A stretch of DNA of 42,335 nt from Planctomycetota bacterium (GTDB lineage: Bacteria > Planctomycetota > Phycisphaerae > FEN-1346): the NCBI GenBank assembly GCA_030602705.1, contig JAUVZF010000033.1, forward strand, positions 1 to 42,335, given 5' to 3'. How positions within the stretch are numbered: the first letter of the stretch is position 1; each line of letters starts with the position of its first letter. Position numbers and translations under genes: made by a program. Shown here in pieces: positions 23,612-31,445 of the stretch. The notes under the pieces are model-generated. The model was not told where the DNA came from. It made no database searches and saw only the letters and a program-made list of their open reading frames with translations.

Positions 23612-23729
23612 GTGAGAGTCCTTTCGGTTACAGGAAGCCGGAGCGTCACGAGACCATTGATAGGGCGAATCGCATGGAACGCAACGCAAAAAGCGGGACC
23701 AGGAACCTCCGCAGGCCGGCCAAAGGCGG

Positions 23730-23758
23730 TTGCTCCCACCGTGCACCGCCGTTATCAT
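23730..23758 (+). promoter_or_regulatory. Putative promoter of the zinc alcohol dehydrogenase gene
   Basis: TTGCTC (23730-23735), 17-bp spacer, TATCAT (23753-23758). It lies in the 184-bp divergent region between the oxidoreductase and dehydrogenase genes and predicts a leader of about 30 nt. Confidence 0.45.
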
Positions 23759-23795
23759 GGCTTCTTCACGCCGCAACATGCGAGCAAGAGCGACG

Positions 23796-24893
23796 ATGAA
23801 AACCCAGACGCAGGTCCTGACGGCGTTCAAGACGCCGCTTGAGGCCAGAGAGTTCGACCTTCTGCCGCTCGCCGACGGCGAGGTACTGGTCAAGGTCACC
23901 TGCGCGGGGGTGTGCGGGTCGGACCTGCACATGGCCTCCGGCGAGGACCCGCGGACGCCGCTGCCGATCATCCTCGGACACGAGGGCGTCGGCGAGATCG
24001 CAGAAATCCGGGGCGAGAAAGCCGACGTCGACGGCCGCCCATTGACGGTCGGCCAGCCGGTCCTGTGGAACCGCGGCGTGGTGTGCGGCCGGTGCTTCTT
24101 CTGCACGCACGGGCAACCGCACCTGTGCCCGGAGCGGTTCGTCTACGGCATCCATCGCGGCTGCGACGTCCCGCCGCACGTCAACGGATGTTACAGCCAG
24201 TACCTGCCGCTCGACGCCCGGACCGACATCTTCGCCATCGACGACGTGCCGCCCGACCATCACAAGACGCTCGTGACCGCCTCGTGCAGCGGCTCGACGG
24301 CGGCCCACGCCTTCGATTTCTTCGAGCCGACCGAGGACGAAACGGTCGTCGTCCAGGGCGTCGGGCCGCTCGGCTGTTTCATGGTGGCCCTGGCGCGCGA
24401 CTGCGGTGCGGGCCGCATCGTCGCGATCGACCTGACCGAGGCGCGGCTCCAACTCGCCCAGCGATTCGGCGCAACGCACACGCTGAACATCAAAGAGACG
24501 AGCGCGGAGGAGCGCCGCGAGGCCGTCCGCGACCTGACAGACGGCCGCGGGGCCGACGCCGTGTACGAGGCCGTCGGCAAAGCGGCCGCCGTGCGGGAGG
24601 GCCTGGGCCTGGTGCGCCACGGCGGGCGGTACGTCGCGGCCGGGTTCGGCCAGCCGGGCGGCGCGATGGAGTGGGACCCGTTTGCGGACCTGGTGCGGCC
24701 GGACCTCAAGTACGTGGGCGTGTGGGTCAGCCACACGCGGCACACGCGGCGGGCGCTGGAGTTGATGAAGCGGCGCCTGGCGGACTTCGCACAGATGATC
24801 ACGCACACGATGCCGCTCTCGGAGGCAGACGCCGCCCACGACCTCATGCGCCGCGGCGAAGCGATGAAGGTGGCCCTGGAGCCGCACGAGTGA
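23796..24893 (+). CDS. Zinc-dependent MDR-superfamily alcohol/polyol dehydrogenase
   Basis: A 365-residue cytosolic medium-chain dehydrogenase. The catalytic zinc site is in CGSDLH and GHEGVGEI. The structural zinc lobe is CGRCFFCTHGQPHLC, and the NAD site GVGPLGCFMVALA begins the Rossmann fold. Members oxidise alcohols, polyols or threonine; the exact substrate is not readable. It differs from the tdh at 39850, which has the threonine-dehydrogenase pattern. Start taken at MKTQTQ; an in-frame ATG 18 bp upstream is possible. The gene is divergent from the Gfo/Idh/MocA gene, suggesting a shared sugar pathway. Confidence 0.88.
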   Translation: MKTQTQVLTAFKTPLEAREFDLLPLADGEVLVKVTCAGVCGSDLHMASGEDPRTPLPIILGHEGVGEIAEIRGEKADVDGRPLTVGQPVLWNRGVVCGRCFFCTHGQPHLCPERFVYGIHRGCDVPPHVNGCYSQYLPLDARTDIFAIDDVPPDHHKTLVTASCSGSTAAHAFDFFEPTEDETVVVQGVGPLGCFMVALARDCGAGRIVAIDLTEARLQLAQRFGATHTLNIKETSAEERREAVRDLTDGRGADAVYEAVGKAAAVREGLGLVRHGGRYVAAGFGQPGGAMEWDPFADLVRPDLKYVGVWVSHTRHTRRALELMKRRLADFAQMITHTMPLSEADAAHDLMRRGEAMKVALEPHE

Positions 24894-24942
24894 GGCGCCC
24901 GCGACCGCGGCGCGCAAGCGTGTCGCGCATCCCTTCTGCCGA

Positions 24943-26517
24943 TCACGCGTTTTCGCTGAAGTTCTGCCATTCGATCCGCCCCAGCGTCTTCAGGGCGTAG
25001 CCGACTTCACGAAGATAATCGCCGTAAATCACTTGTGTGTGGAATCCCTGCATCTCGGTAAGCAGCCTGCGGAAGTCGCCGTCCACCTCTATGTCGATCT
25101 GTGAGCGGCAGGCCGGAAGAGAGGGCGAGTCCAGGACCTTGCCCCTGAAACCCTGCCACTTCGAGCATCTGAGATTCGGGATGATGGCTGTGACGACCTG
25201 GCCTTTCGTGTACTCGACTTTGGTGGCGGCGCCGTAGTCCGATTCGAAGTGGGTCATGATCTTCGCCGGCTCGTAATCCTTGCCGTTCATTTTCCGCGGG
25301 GCGGCGCAATGGGCCACCGTGAAGATGCCGTGGTGGGGAAAATGCGAATTGCACACGAAGGTCGGCCTTCCTGCGATCCAACGCATCAGCACGCCGGGCA
25401 GAGTGTGGCTGAGATCGGTATGGCAGTACGCCGTATAGCCTTCGTCGTTGGCCAGGCTCAAGACCAGGCAAGGCGGGGTGTCGAGCATCTGGATGACAGA
25501 GCTCCAGCAGTGGGCGAAGCCGAAGTTTGTCGCGCCGGTTTCGTTCATGAATTCTTTGCAGACCCTAAACGCCAGAAACGAGTTGACCACGAACTTCCGC
25601 TCGGTCTGGAGGGTAACGTTTGGTTGAGCGAGGAGTTCGTCCGTTTGCCGCTCGACTTCCTTGATCGCCTTCTCGTCCGACCGGTCCTGCTGGAGCCGCT
25701 TGCCGAATTCCGCCTCGGAGATGATCTTGAACTCGTAACCCCAAACCTCTTTGGCGTGAGGGGGTCCGAGCTTTTGGGCGTGGCCGCTGTAGGCGGCCAG
25801 CCCGCCGATCGCGAGCATCTTCGTGCCTTTAGCATTTTTCAACCCGTACAGCGCCCGCAACCGCCAGAGAACCTCCCCATAGTCGTCGACGACGATGTCG
25901 TCAACATCCATATTCGGCTCTTCCATAGTGTCGCCGTTCCTCCGCAGGAAGCGCCAGTGGGCGATTTCGTGCCACAGGTAGTAGGGACCGGATTTGTGGC
26001 GCAAGAACATCACGTTCGGCGCCTTGGAGGCAGCAAGCGTAGCGAACAAGGGGATCCATCCACCCGCCGCATACACGAGAATCGCGTCGCAATCACCGTC
26101 TGCAACTTCCTTGGCCTGCCGGCCACTGGTTATCAGCGCCACAGGAAGGACCTCGATGGGGAACTCCGCCTCGGACGCCAGTTTCTTCAATTCGGTCTCG
26201 ATCCTCTTGGCTTCCTCGTTCGCGGCGCCCGGACTCTGAACGCCGCCATAATTCCGCCAACTCGTTTTCTCTCGTCGGTGCGGAACCTCATAGACGAGAG
26301 CCGGCTTGACTCGCAGTGGAACACCGCGCGGCAGGGGCGCCCCGGGAACCACCCTTGTTGAAACGGCACGAGCCGGCGACGTTGCCGCCAGCGTCAGGCC
26401 GCCCAGCGCGGTGCCACCAAGACCGCCAAGAAACCCTCGTCGGCTCATGCCGGCAACTGTTCTCTCTGAATGGTGACAGCAAGTCCCGATTCCGGCACGT
26501 TCAGTATCATTGCTCAT
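24943..26517 (-). CDS. Tat-exported sugar-isomerase-like protein
   Basis: A 524-residue protein with a Tat motif at SRRGFLGGLGGTALGGLTL (from residue 25), preceded by a 23-residue leader with GTCCHH. The body resembles the L-fucose/L-arabinose isomerase fold by its general pattern: a region ILVYAAGGWIPLFATLAA, a central block AIGGLAAYSGHAQ, and late HFPHHGIFTVAHC with possible metal ligands. I cannot confirm catalytic residues, and these isomerases are normally cytosolic, so activity is uncertain. The ATG has GGAGGAGAAG upstream; MSRRGF (start 26448) is an alternative. Base composition looks slightly less GC-rich than the sulfatase genes. Confidence 0.7.
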   Translation of the reverse strand: MSNDTERAGIGTCCHHSERTVAGMSRRGFLGGLGGTALGGLTLAATSPARAVSTRVVPGAPLPRGVPLRVKPALVYEVPHRREKTSWRNYGGVQSPGAANEEAKRIETELKKLASEAEFPIEVLPVALITSGRQAKEVADGDCDAILVYAAGGWIPLFATLAASKAPNVMFLRHKSGPYYLWHEIAHWRFLRRNGDTMEEPNMDVDDIVVDDYGEVLWRLRALYGLKNAKGTKMLAIGGLAAYSGHAQKLGPPHAKEVWGYEFKIISEAEFGKRLQQDRSDEKAIKEVERQTDELLAQPNVTLQTERKFVVNSFLAFRVCKEFMNETGATNFGFAHCWSSVIQMLDTPPCLVLSLANDEGYTAYCHTDLSHTLPGVLMRWIAGRPTFVCNSHFPHHGIFTVAHCAAPRKMNGKDYEPAKIMTHFESDYGAATKVEYTKGQVVTAIIPNLRCSKWQGFRGKVLDSPSLPACRSQIDIEVDGDFRRLLTEMQGFHTQVIYGDYLREVGYALKTLGRIEWQNFSENA

Positions 26518-26546
26518 GTTCTTCTCCTCCGCTTGCTTGTTTCCGG

Positions 26547-26844
26547 GTACGTGTTTAGCGCCGCCGGCGTCGCATGACACCTGCCAAGGCGTACAGTTTC
26601 TGTGCTCTAACCCCCCGCGCCGCGCTATCACTTGCCTGCATCGGCGGGAAGTTGACAAAGTAGCACTCGGCGCGATCCGGCCCACGGCCACCCTCCAGGT
26701 GGCGCGTCGGACGCGGGGTGGCACGGCCACGCGTCCCGGCGCGCCGGGATGACCGTGGGCTCCTCGGCGCGATCCGGCCCACGGCCGCGGCTTCGCCGCT
26801 GCCGTGCCACCCTTCTGGTCCCGCTCGTGACGCTAAACACATAC
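26547..26844. repeat. Interspersed inverted-repeat element with nested second repeat
   Basis: This 298-bp element fills the 343-bp gap between the isomerase-like and sulfatase genes. It begins GTACGTGTTTAGCG (26547-26560) and ends CGCTAAACACATAC (to 26844), the same termini as the elements at 1, 5103 and 36008, but its interior is different. The segment 26716-26812 is a copy of the hairpin repeat at 8951-9037, with the 16-bp palindrome TCCCGGCGCGCCGGGA (26734-26749) at its tip. A partial second piece (CTCGGCGCGATCCGGCCCAC) occurs at 26669 and 26763. No gene. Confidence 0.8.
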
Positions 26845-26860
26845 CGCGGCGCGACCCGGC

Positions 26861-28186
26861 CTACTTGAGCGAGGCGAGTGCGGCCGCGAGGCGTTTCCGT
26901 GCGGCGGCGGCCTCGTCGCCGCCGTCGCCCTCGGCGATGGGCGTCTTCTCGAACGTGTCGGCCCGGACGTCGAACAGGCGTCCGTCGCCGTAGAGTTTCC
27001 ATCGTTGTGTCCGGACGGCGCGCAGGTTTCCCTTTGCCCCCGCCCCGCCGTGATGGATGTAGGCCCACTCGCGCGGGCTGCCTTTTTCGCCGCGAAGCCT
27101 GGGCAGGAACGAGCGTCCGTCGATGGTGCGGTCGGTCGGAAGCGTTGCGCCGGCCATCTCGGCCAGCGTCGGCAGGACGTCGCTGAAGTCCACGAGGTCA
27201 TCCAGAACGCGGCCGGCCGGCGTCGTGCCCTTCCAGTTGGCGATGAGCGGGACGTGCGTGCCGGCGTCGGTCATCTTTCCTTTGCCGCCGGGGATGGTCG
27301 CCTCGCCCATCTTCGAGGTGATGCCGCGCGGCGTGCCGTTGTCGCCGGTGAAGAGGATGAGCGTGTTGGAGCGCAGGCCGAGGCGGTCGAGCGTGGCGAC
27401 GACGCGGCCGACGCACTTATCGAGATAGGCGACCATTGCGGCGTAGTTGGTCTGGCCGCCTTTGCCTTTCTTCTTGCCGCCGCTTGGCGCCGGCGCTTCT
27501 TTGCTGTCGGGCGTCTGGACGAAGGGGGCGTGGACGAGGTTCGTCGGGTAGTAGGCGAAGAACGGGCGGGCCTTGTTCCGCTCGAGAAAGTCGCACACGA
27601 AGTCGCAGTGGATGTCCGGGCCGAACTTGCCCTTGGCGCCTTCGAGCAGTTTGCCGTTCTGCCAGATTGACGGGGCCCAGTACCGGGACGGTTTGCCCTT
27701 GGCGTACTGCCACGTCCAGACGCAGTGCTCGTCGAAGCCGGCGCGCTTCGGCTGGTCGGCGTTTTCGGGCTTATCGAAACGGCACAGTTGCCACTTGCCC
27801 GAGACGCACGTGGCGTAACCGGCCTCGCGAAGCAGGTGGCCGAAGGTCTTTTCGGCCGGGTCGAGGATGCCCCAGCCTCGATAGTTGCGGAAGCCGTAGC
27901 GGCCGGTCATCAGGAGGACACGCGTGGGCGAGCACAGCGGCGCGCAGTAGGCGTGGGTAAAGCGCGTGCCCTCGGCCGCAAGGCGGTCGAGGTTCGGCGT
28001 CCGGTAGGTCGTGCCGCCGTTTGCGCCGAGACATTCGTACCCCAGGTCGTCGGCCATGATGAGGACGATGTTGGGCCTGGTGGCGGCATCGGCGGCGCGG
28101 GCGCGGCGGCCGAGGAGGCCAGCGAGCGTGGCGCCGGCGGCGGCTTGAAGGAATCGGCGGCGGGTAACTGCGGCCGGTGATGTCAT
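26861..28186 (-). CDS. Tat-exported formylglycine sulfatase 1
   Basis: A 441-residue type I sulfatase that removes sulfate esters, most likely from polysaccharides, outside the cytoplasm. It has a Tat signal (RRRFLQAAAGATLAGLLG), metal site MADD (44-47), and the formylglycine motif C85-S-P-T-R89 (the cysteine is converted by a maturase not in this window). Later blocks are VSGKWQL, FTGDNGT and a C-terminal LRAVRTQRWKLYGDGRLFD. An unusual lysine/glycine-rich insertion, GGKKKGKGGQT, follows the AYYPTNLVHAPF block. It is the last of four consecutive sulfatases; a perfect 26-bp hairpin (28224-28292) lies in the 119-bp gap before it. Start set at MTSPAAV. Confidence 0.93.
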   Translation of the reverse strand: MTSPAAVTRRRFLQAAAGATLAGLLGRRARAADAATRPNIVLIMADDLGYECLGANGGTTYRTPNLDRLAAEGTRFTHAYCAPLCSPTRVLLMTGRYGFRNYRGWGILDPAEKTFGHLLREAGYATCVSGKWQLCRFDKPENADQPKRAGFDEHCVWTWQYAKGKPSRYWAPSIWQNGKLLEGAKGKFGPDIHCDFVCDFLERNKARPFFAYYPTNLVHAPFVQTPDSKEAPAPSGGKKKGKGGQTNYAAMVAYLDKCVGRVVATLDRLGLRSNTLILFTGDNGTPRGITSKMGEATIPGGKGKMTDAGTHVPLIANWKGTTPAGRVLDDLVDFSDVLPTLAEMAGATLPTDRTIDGRSFLPRLRGEKGSPREWAYIHHGGAGAKGNLRAVRTQRWKLYGDGRLFDVRADTFEKTPIAEGDGGDEAAAARKRLAAALASLK

Positions 28187-28223
28187 CGCATGCCCTTTCG
28201 GCCCGAGATCTGGCGCGTGAGTG

Positions 28224-28292
28224 TGGCACGGCTGGCTTGTCCAGCCGTGCTGCGCATCGGCCCCTTCACGGCTGGACAAGCCAGCCGTGCCA
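28224..28292. repeat. Perfect 26-bp inverted repeat between sulfatase genes
   Basis: Arms 28224-28249 and 28267-28292 are exact complements around a 17-bp loop. Each arm contains CGGCTGG-CTTGT-CCAGCCG, itself a hairpin. On the transcript between two same-direction sulfatase genes it would form a very stable stem, which could reduce expression of the last gene or protect RNA ends. Confidence 0.9.
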
Positions 28293-28305
28293 CCCGCCGG
28301 CGCGC

Positions 28306-29886
28306 TTACGACGACTTGGCCTGCCGGCGGCAGCGTGCGGCCCAGTCGTTCCAGAGTTCGGCCATGGCGGCGGCGCGGTCGGGATGGCTGGCGGCCAGGT
28401 CGTTGAGTTCGCAGCGGTCGGCCTCCATATCGTAGAGTTCCCAGGGCCGGCTGCCGTTGGCGACGAGTTTCCACTTGCCGCATCGCACGGCCTTGCTCTT
28501 GCCGAACTGCCAGAAGAGGGCGTCGTGCCCCGTGCGTGTCTTTCCCTCGAAGATCGGCCGCAGCGACTTCCCCTCGAGCGGCAGAACCTTGTGGCCGCCG
28601 TACTCGGCGGGGTACGCGGCGCCGGCCACGTCGCAGCAGGTGGCCATGATGTCGATGATGTGACCGACCTGGCGGCTGATTTGTCCGCCCTTCTTGATGA
28701 CGCGCGGCCAGGAGACGATAAACGGCGTGCAGATGCCGCCCTCGTGGTCCCACGATTTGTACTTTCGGAAGGGCGTGTTGCTGGCGTTGGCCCAGGGCTT
28801 GTCCACGGTGCGGTACGAGGCGAGGGGGCCGGGCGGGACGTCGGGCGTCTTGTTCACGTTCTCGGCGCAGCCGCCGTTATCAGAGAGGAAGATGACGAGG
28901 GTGTTCTCCTCGCGGCCGAGTTCGCGGACCTTTGCGAGGATCCTGCCGATGCCCTGATCCATGCGGTCGATCATGGCGGCGTAGACGGCCATCTTCAGGT
29001 CCCACCCGTCGCGTTTCTCTTCCGGAAGGTCGTCCCACGCAGGCACGCTCGGGTCGCGGGGCGAGAGGGGATAGCGCTTGGCGATCAGGCCCATCTTGAC
29101 CATGCGCTCGTAGCGCTGCCGGCGCAGGGCATCCCACCCCATCCGGTACTTGCCGCGGTACCGGGCGATGTCCTCGGGCCAGGCGTGAAGCGGGAAGTGC
29201 GGCGCCGTGTACGCCACGTACAGGAAGAACGGCCCCGCCTCCTTGCCATACTCGCCGAGGCGCTCGACGGCGTAGTCGGTGAAGGCGTCGGTGGTGTAGA
29301 AGTTCTTGTCGTCGGGCGTGTAGGGGGTGAACTCCTTATCCTCGATGGCCCACCTGCGCCAGCGTTTCCACTTGCGGCCGGGGGGCGGCTCGCCGGGCCG
29401 CTGCTTGCCGGGGTTCCAGAAGTTGCAGCATCCGTCGGCCAGGCCGAAGTAGCGGTCGAAGCCACGGTGGACCGGCAGGCTGGGGGCGTGCCACTTGCCC
29501 GTCATGAGTGTGCGATAGCCGGCGCCTTTCAGGACCTCGGCGATGGTGACGGCCTTGCTCATGCGGCCCTCGCCGACCTGCTGCGAGTACATGCCCGTCA
29601 GGAGCGAGGCCCGTGTGGGGGCGCACTTGGCGTTGTTGTAGCACTGTGTGAAGCGGATGCCGCGGCGCGCGAGGCCGTCGATGTTGGGCGTTCGTATCTC
29701 GCCGCCGTAGCAGCCGATGTCCGAGAACCCCATGTCGTCGGCCATGATGAGCAGGATGTTGGGCCGATCGTCCTTCGCGGCAGCGCGGGCGCGCCGGGCA
29801 AGCGGGCCGACGAGCGCTGCGCCGAGGGCGGCGCCGGCGGCGGTCTTCAGGAATCGGCGACGGGTGACTGCAGGGCGATGCGACAT
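28306..29886 (-). CDS. Tat-exported formylglycine sulfatase 2 (arylsulfatase-like)
   Basis: A 526-residue type I sulfatase of the arylsulfatase A group. It has a Tat signal (RRRFLKTAAGAALGAALVG), MADD (48-51), and the formylglycine motif C88-A-P-T-R92 followed by ASLLTGMY. GKWH, APHFPLHAWPEDI and FLSDNGGCAEN complete the active site. Its C-terminal tail (CGKWKLV...WELYDMEADRCELNDLA) is the classic form, comparable with the remnant at 3552-3767. It lies 67 bp below the third sulfatase and is probably in the same transcript. Start at MSHRPAV places the Tat motif correctly; a longer frame reaches back into the gap. Confidence 0.94.
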   Translation of the reverse strand: MSHRPAVTRRRFLKTAAGAALGAALVGPLARRARAAAKDDRPNILLIMADDMGFSDIGCYGGEIRTPNIDGLARRGIRFTQCYNNAKCAPTRASLLTGMYSQQVGEGRMSKAVTIAEVLKGAGYRTLMTGKWHAPSLPVHRGFDRYFGLADGCCNFWNPGKQRPGEPPPGRKWKRWRRWAIEDKEFTPYTPDDKNFYTTDAFTDYAVERLGEYGKEAGPFFLYVAYTAPHFPLHAWPEDIARYRGKYRMGWDALRRQRYERMVKMGLIAKRYPLSPRDPSVPAWDDLPEEKRDGWDLKMAVYAAMIDRMDQGIGRILAKVRELGREENTLVIFLSDNGGCAENVNKTPDVPPGPLASYRTVDKPWANASNTPFRKYKSWDHEGGICTPFIVSWPRVIKKGGQISRQVGHIIDIMATCCDVAGAAYPAEYGGHKVLPLEGKSLRPIFEGKTRTGHDALFWQFGKSKAVRCGKWKLVANGSRPWELYDMEADRCELNDLAASHPDRAAAMAELWNDWAARCRRQAKSS

Positions 29887-29953
29887 CGTGCACTCCTTGG
29901 CAACACGCGCCGGGCAAGCCCGGCGGCTAACCGGCCGTGGCTCGAGAAACACC

Positions 29954-31399
29954 TCACGCCTGGCCCGCGGGCCGGGAGGTCTTTTCGAGATCCGTGTCGA
30001 ACTTCGCCATCAGGGCGGCGAGGCGCCGGGCGATGTCGGGGTGCTTCTCGATGAGGTCCGTCTTCTCGCCGATATCCTCTTTGAGGTTGTAGAGTTCCCC
30101 CTTCGGTTTGGGCGGCGACGTCTTATCGCCCTTCTTTCGCCGGGCCTTGCGTGTGCTCTTTCGGTACTTCCAGTCGCCCTGGCGGACGGCCTCGAGGTTG
30201 CCTCGGGCGCTGTAGTAGAAGAAGGCGTCGTGCGGCGACTTGGCGCCGGGCCGGCCGGACATGAGCGGCCAGATGTCACGCCCGTCGATGACGCGGTCGG
30301 TAGGCGCCTTGGTCCCGGCAAGGCCCGCGAACGTGGGCAGCAGGTCCATGATGGTCGCGAGTTCCGAGCAGACCGTCCCGGCGGGGATGCGGCCGGGCCC
30401 CCACATGATGCACGGCTCGCGCATGCCGCCTTCCCAGGTCGAGCCCTTCTTGCCACGCAAGGGGCCGGCGGAACCCGCGGCCGGGCCGTTGTCGGACGTG
30501 TAGACAACGATCGTCTTCTTCTCGATACCAAGGCGGCGAAGCGCCTCGAAGATCCGCCCGCACGACCAGTCCATGCACTCGATCACGTCGCCGAACAGGC
30601 CCCCCGCGCTCTTGCCCTTGAACCGCGCCGACACGTGCAGCGGGTAGTGCGGCATGGTGTGCGGCAGGTACAGGAAGAAGGGGCCGTCCTTGTTGGCGGT
30701 CACAAACGCGACAGCCTCTTCGGTGTACCGCTCGGTCAGCGTGGATTGAACGACCGGGTAGTCGATGACCTGCTCGTTGCGCATCAGCGGCACCTTGTTC
30801 CGTGCCTTTAGGCCGGCTTTTAGTTTCTCCACCTCCAGGCCGGCGTCCAGCCGCACGTCCTTGGCGAAGGTCATGTTGGCCGGCAGCGACATGTCGTTGC
30901 TGAACGGGATGCCGAAGTAGGAGTCGAACCCCTGGCTCGTCGGCAGGAACTGCTTCTGATGCCCCAGGTGCCATTTGCCGATGCACGCCGTGGCGTAACC
31001 CTGCTTCTTGAGAAGTTCCGCGATGGTGATCTCCGAAGGGTTGAGCCCTCTCGTGGAGTGCGGAAACAGCACGTGGCGGTGCATGCCCACGCGCTTCGGA
31101 TAGCAGCCGGTCATCAGCGACGACCGGGTCGGCGAGCAGACCGGCGCGGTGACGTAGAAGTCGGTGAACTTCATGCCCTCGGCGGCCATGCGGTCGATGT
31201 GCGGCGTCTTGATCTTCTGCGCGCCGTAGCAACTCAGGTCGCCGTACCCCTGGTCGTCGGCGTAGATGATGATGACGTTCGGCTTGTCGGCCTCGGCGGC
31301 GCCGGCGCTGCGGCCGAGTGCCCCGAGCGCGGCCGCGCCGGCGGCCGCCGACCCCACGGTCCTCAGAAACGTGCGGCGGGTCAGTGTTGTCCTGCGCAT
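29954..31399 (-). CDS. Tat-exported formylglycine sulfatase 3
   Basis: A 481-residue type I sulfatase. It has a Tat signal (TRRTFLRTVGSAAAGAAALG), ADDQGYGD (48-55), and formylglycine motif C88-S-P-T-R92 with SSLMTGCY. GKWHLG, HTMPHYPLHVS and YTSDNGPAAGSAGPLRGKKGSTWEGG are typical of N-acetylgalactosamine-/arylsulfatase-like planctomycete enzymes, although specificity cannot be read from sequence. The C-terminus has a lysine-rich stretch (KSTRKARRKKGDK) before ELYNLKEDIGE. Start chosen at MRRTTL, with AAAGGA upstream; TTG two codons earlier is less likely. The gap to the fourth sulfatase is only 46 bp. Confidence 0.94.
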   Translation of the reverse strand: MRRTTLTRRTFLRTVGSAAAGAAALGALGRSAGAAEADKPNVIIIYADDQGYGDLSCYGAQKIKTPHIDRMAAEGMKFTDFYVTAPVCSPTRSSLMTGCYPKRVGMHRHVLFPHSTRGLNPSEITIAELLKKQGYATACIGKWHLGHQKQFLPTSQGFDSYFGIPFSNDMSLPANMTFAKDVRLDAGLEVEKLKAGLKARNKVPLMRNEQVIDYPVVQSTLTERYTEEAVAFVTANKDGPFFLYLPHTMPHYPLHVSARFKGKSAGGLFGDVIECMDWSCGRIFEALRRLGIEKKTIVVYTSDNGPAAGSAGPLRGKKGSTWEGGMREPCIMWGPGRIPAGTVCSELATIMDLLPTFAGLAGTKAPTDRVIDGRDIWPLMSGRPGAKSPHDAFFYYSARGNLEAVRQGDWKYRKSTRKARRKKGDKTSPPKPKGELYNLKEDIGEKTDLIEKHPDIARRLAALMAKFDTDLEKTSRPAGQA

Positions 31400-31445
31400 G
31401 GTCAATCCTTTCCTTGGTTCCGTTTCACGGAAATCATTTCGCTGG

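Noticed and set aside
28177-30054. A 625-residue plus-strand gene
   Set aside because: It is antisense to sulfatase 2 and shows no domain of its own.
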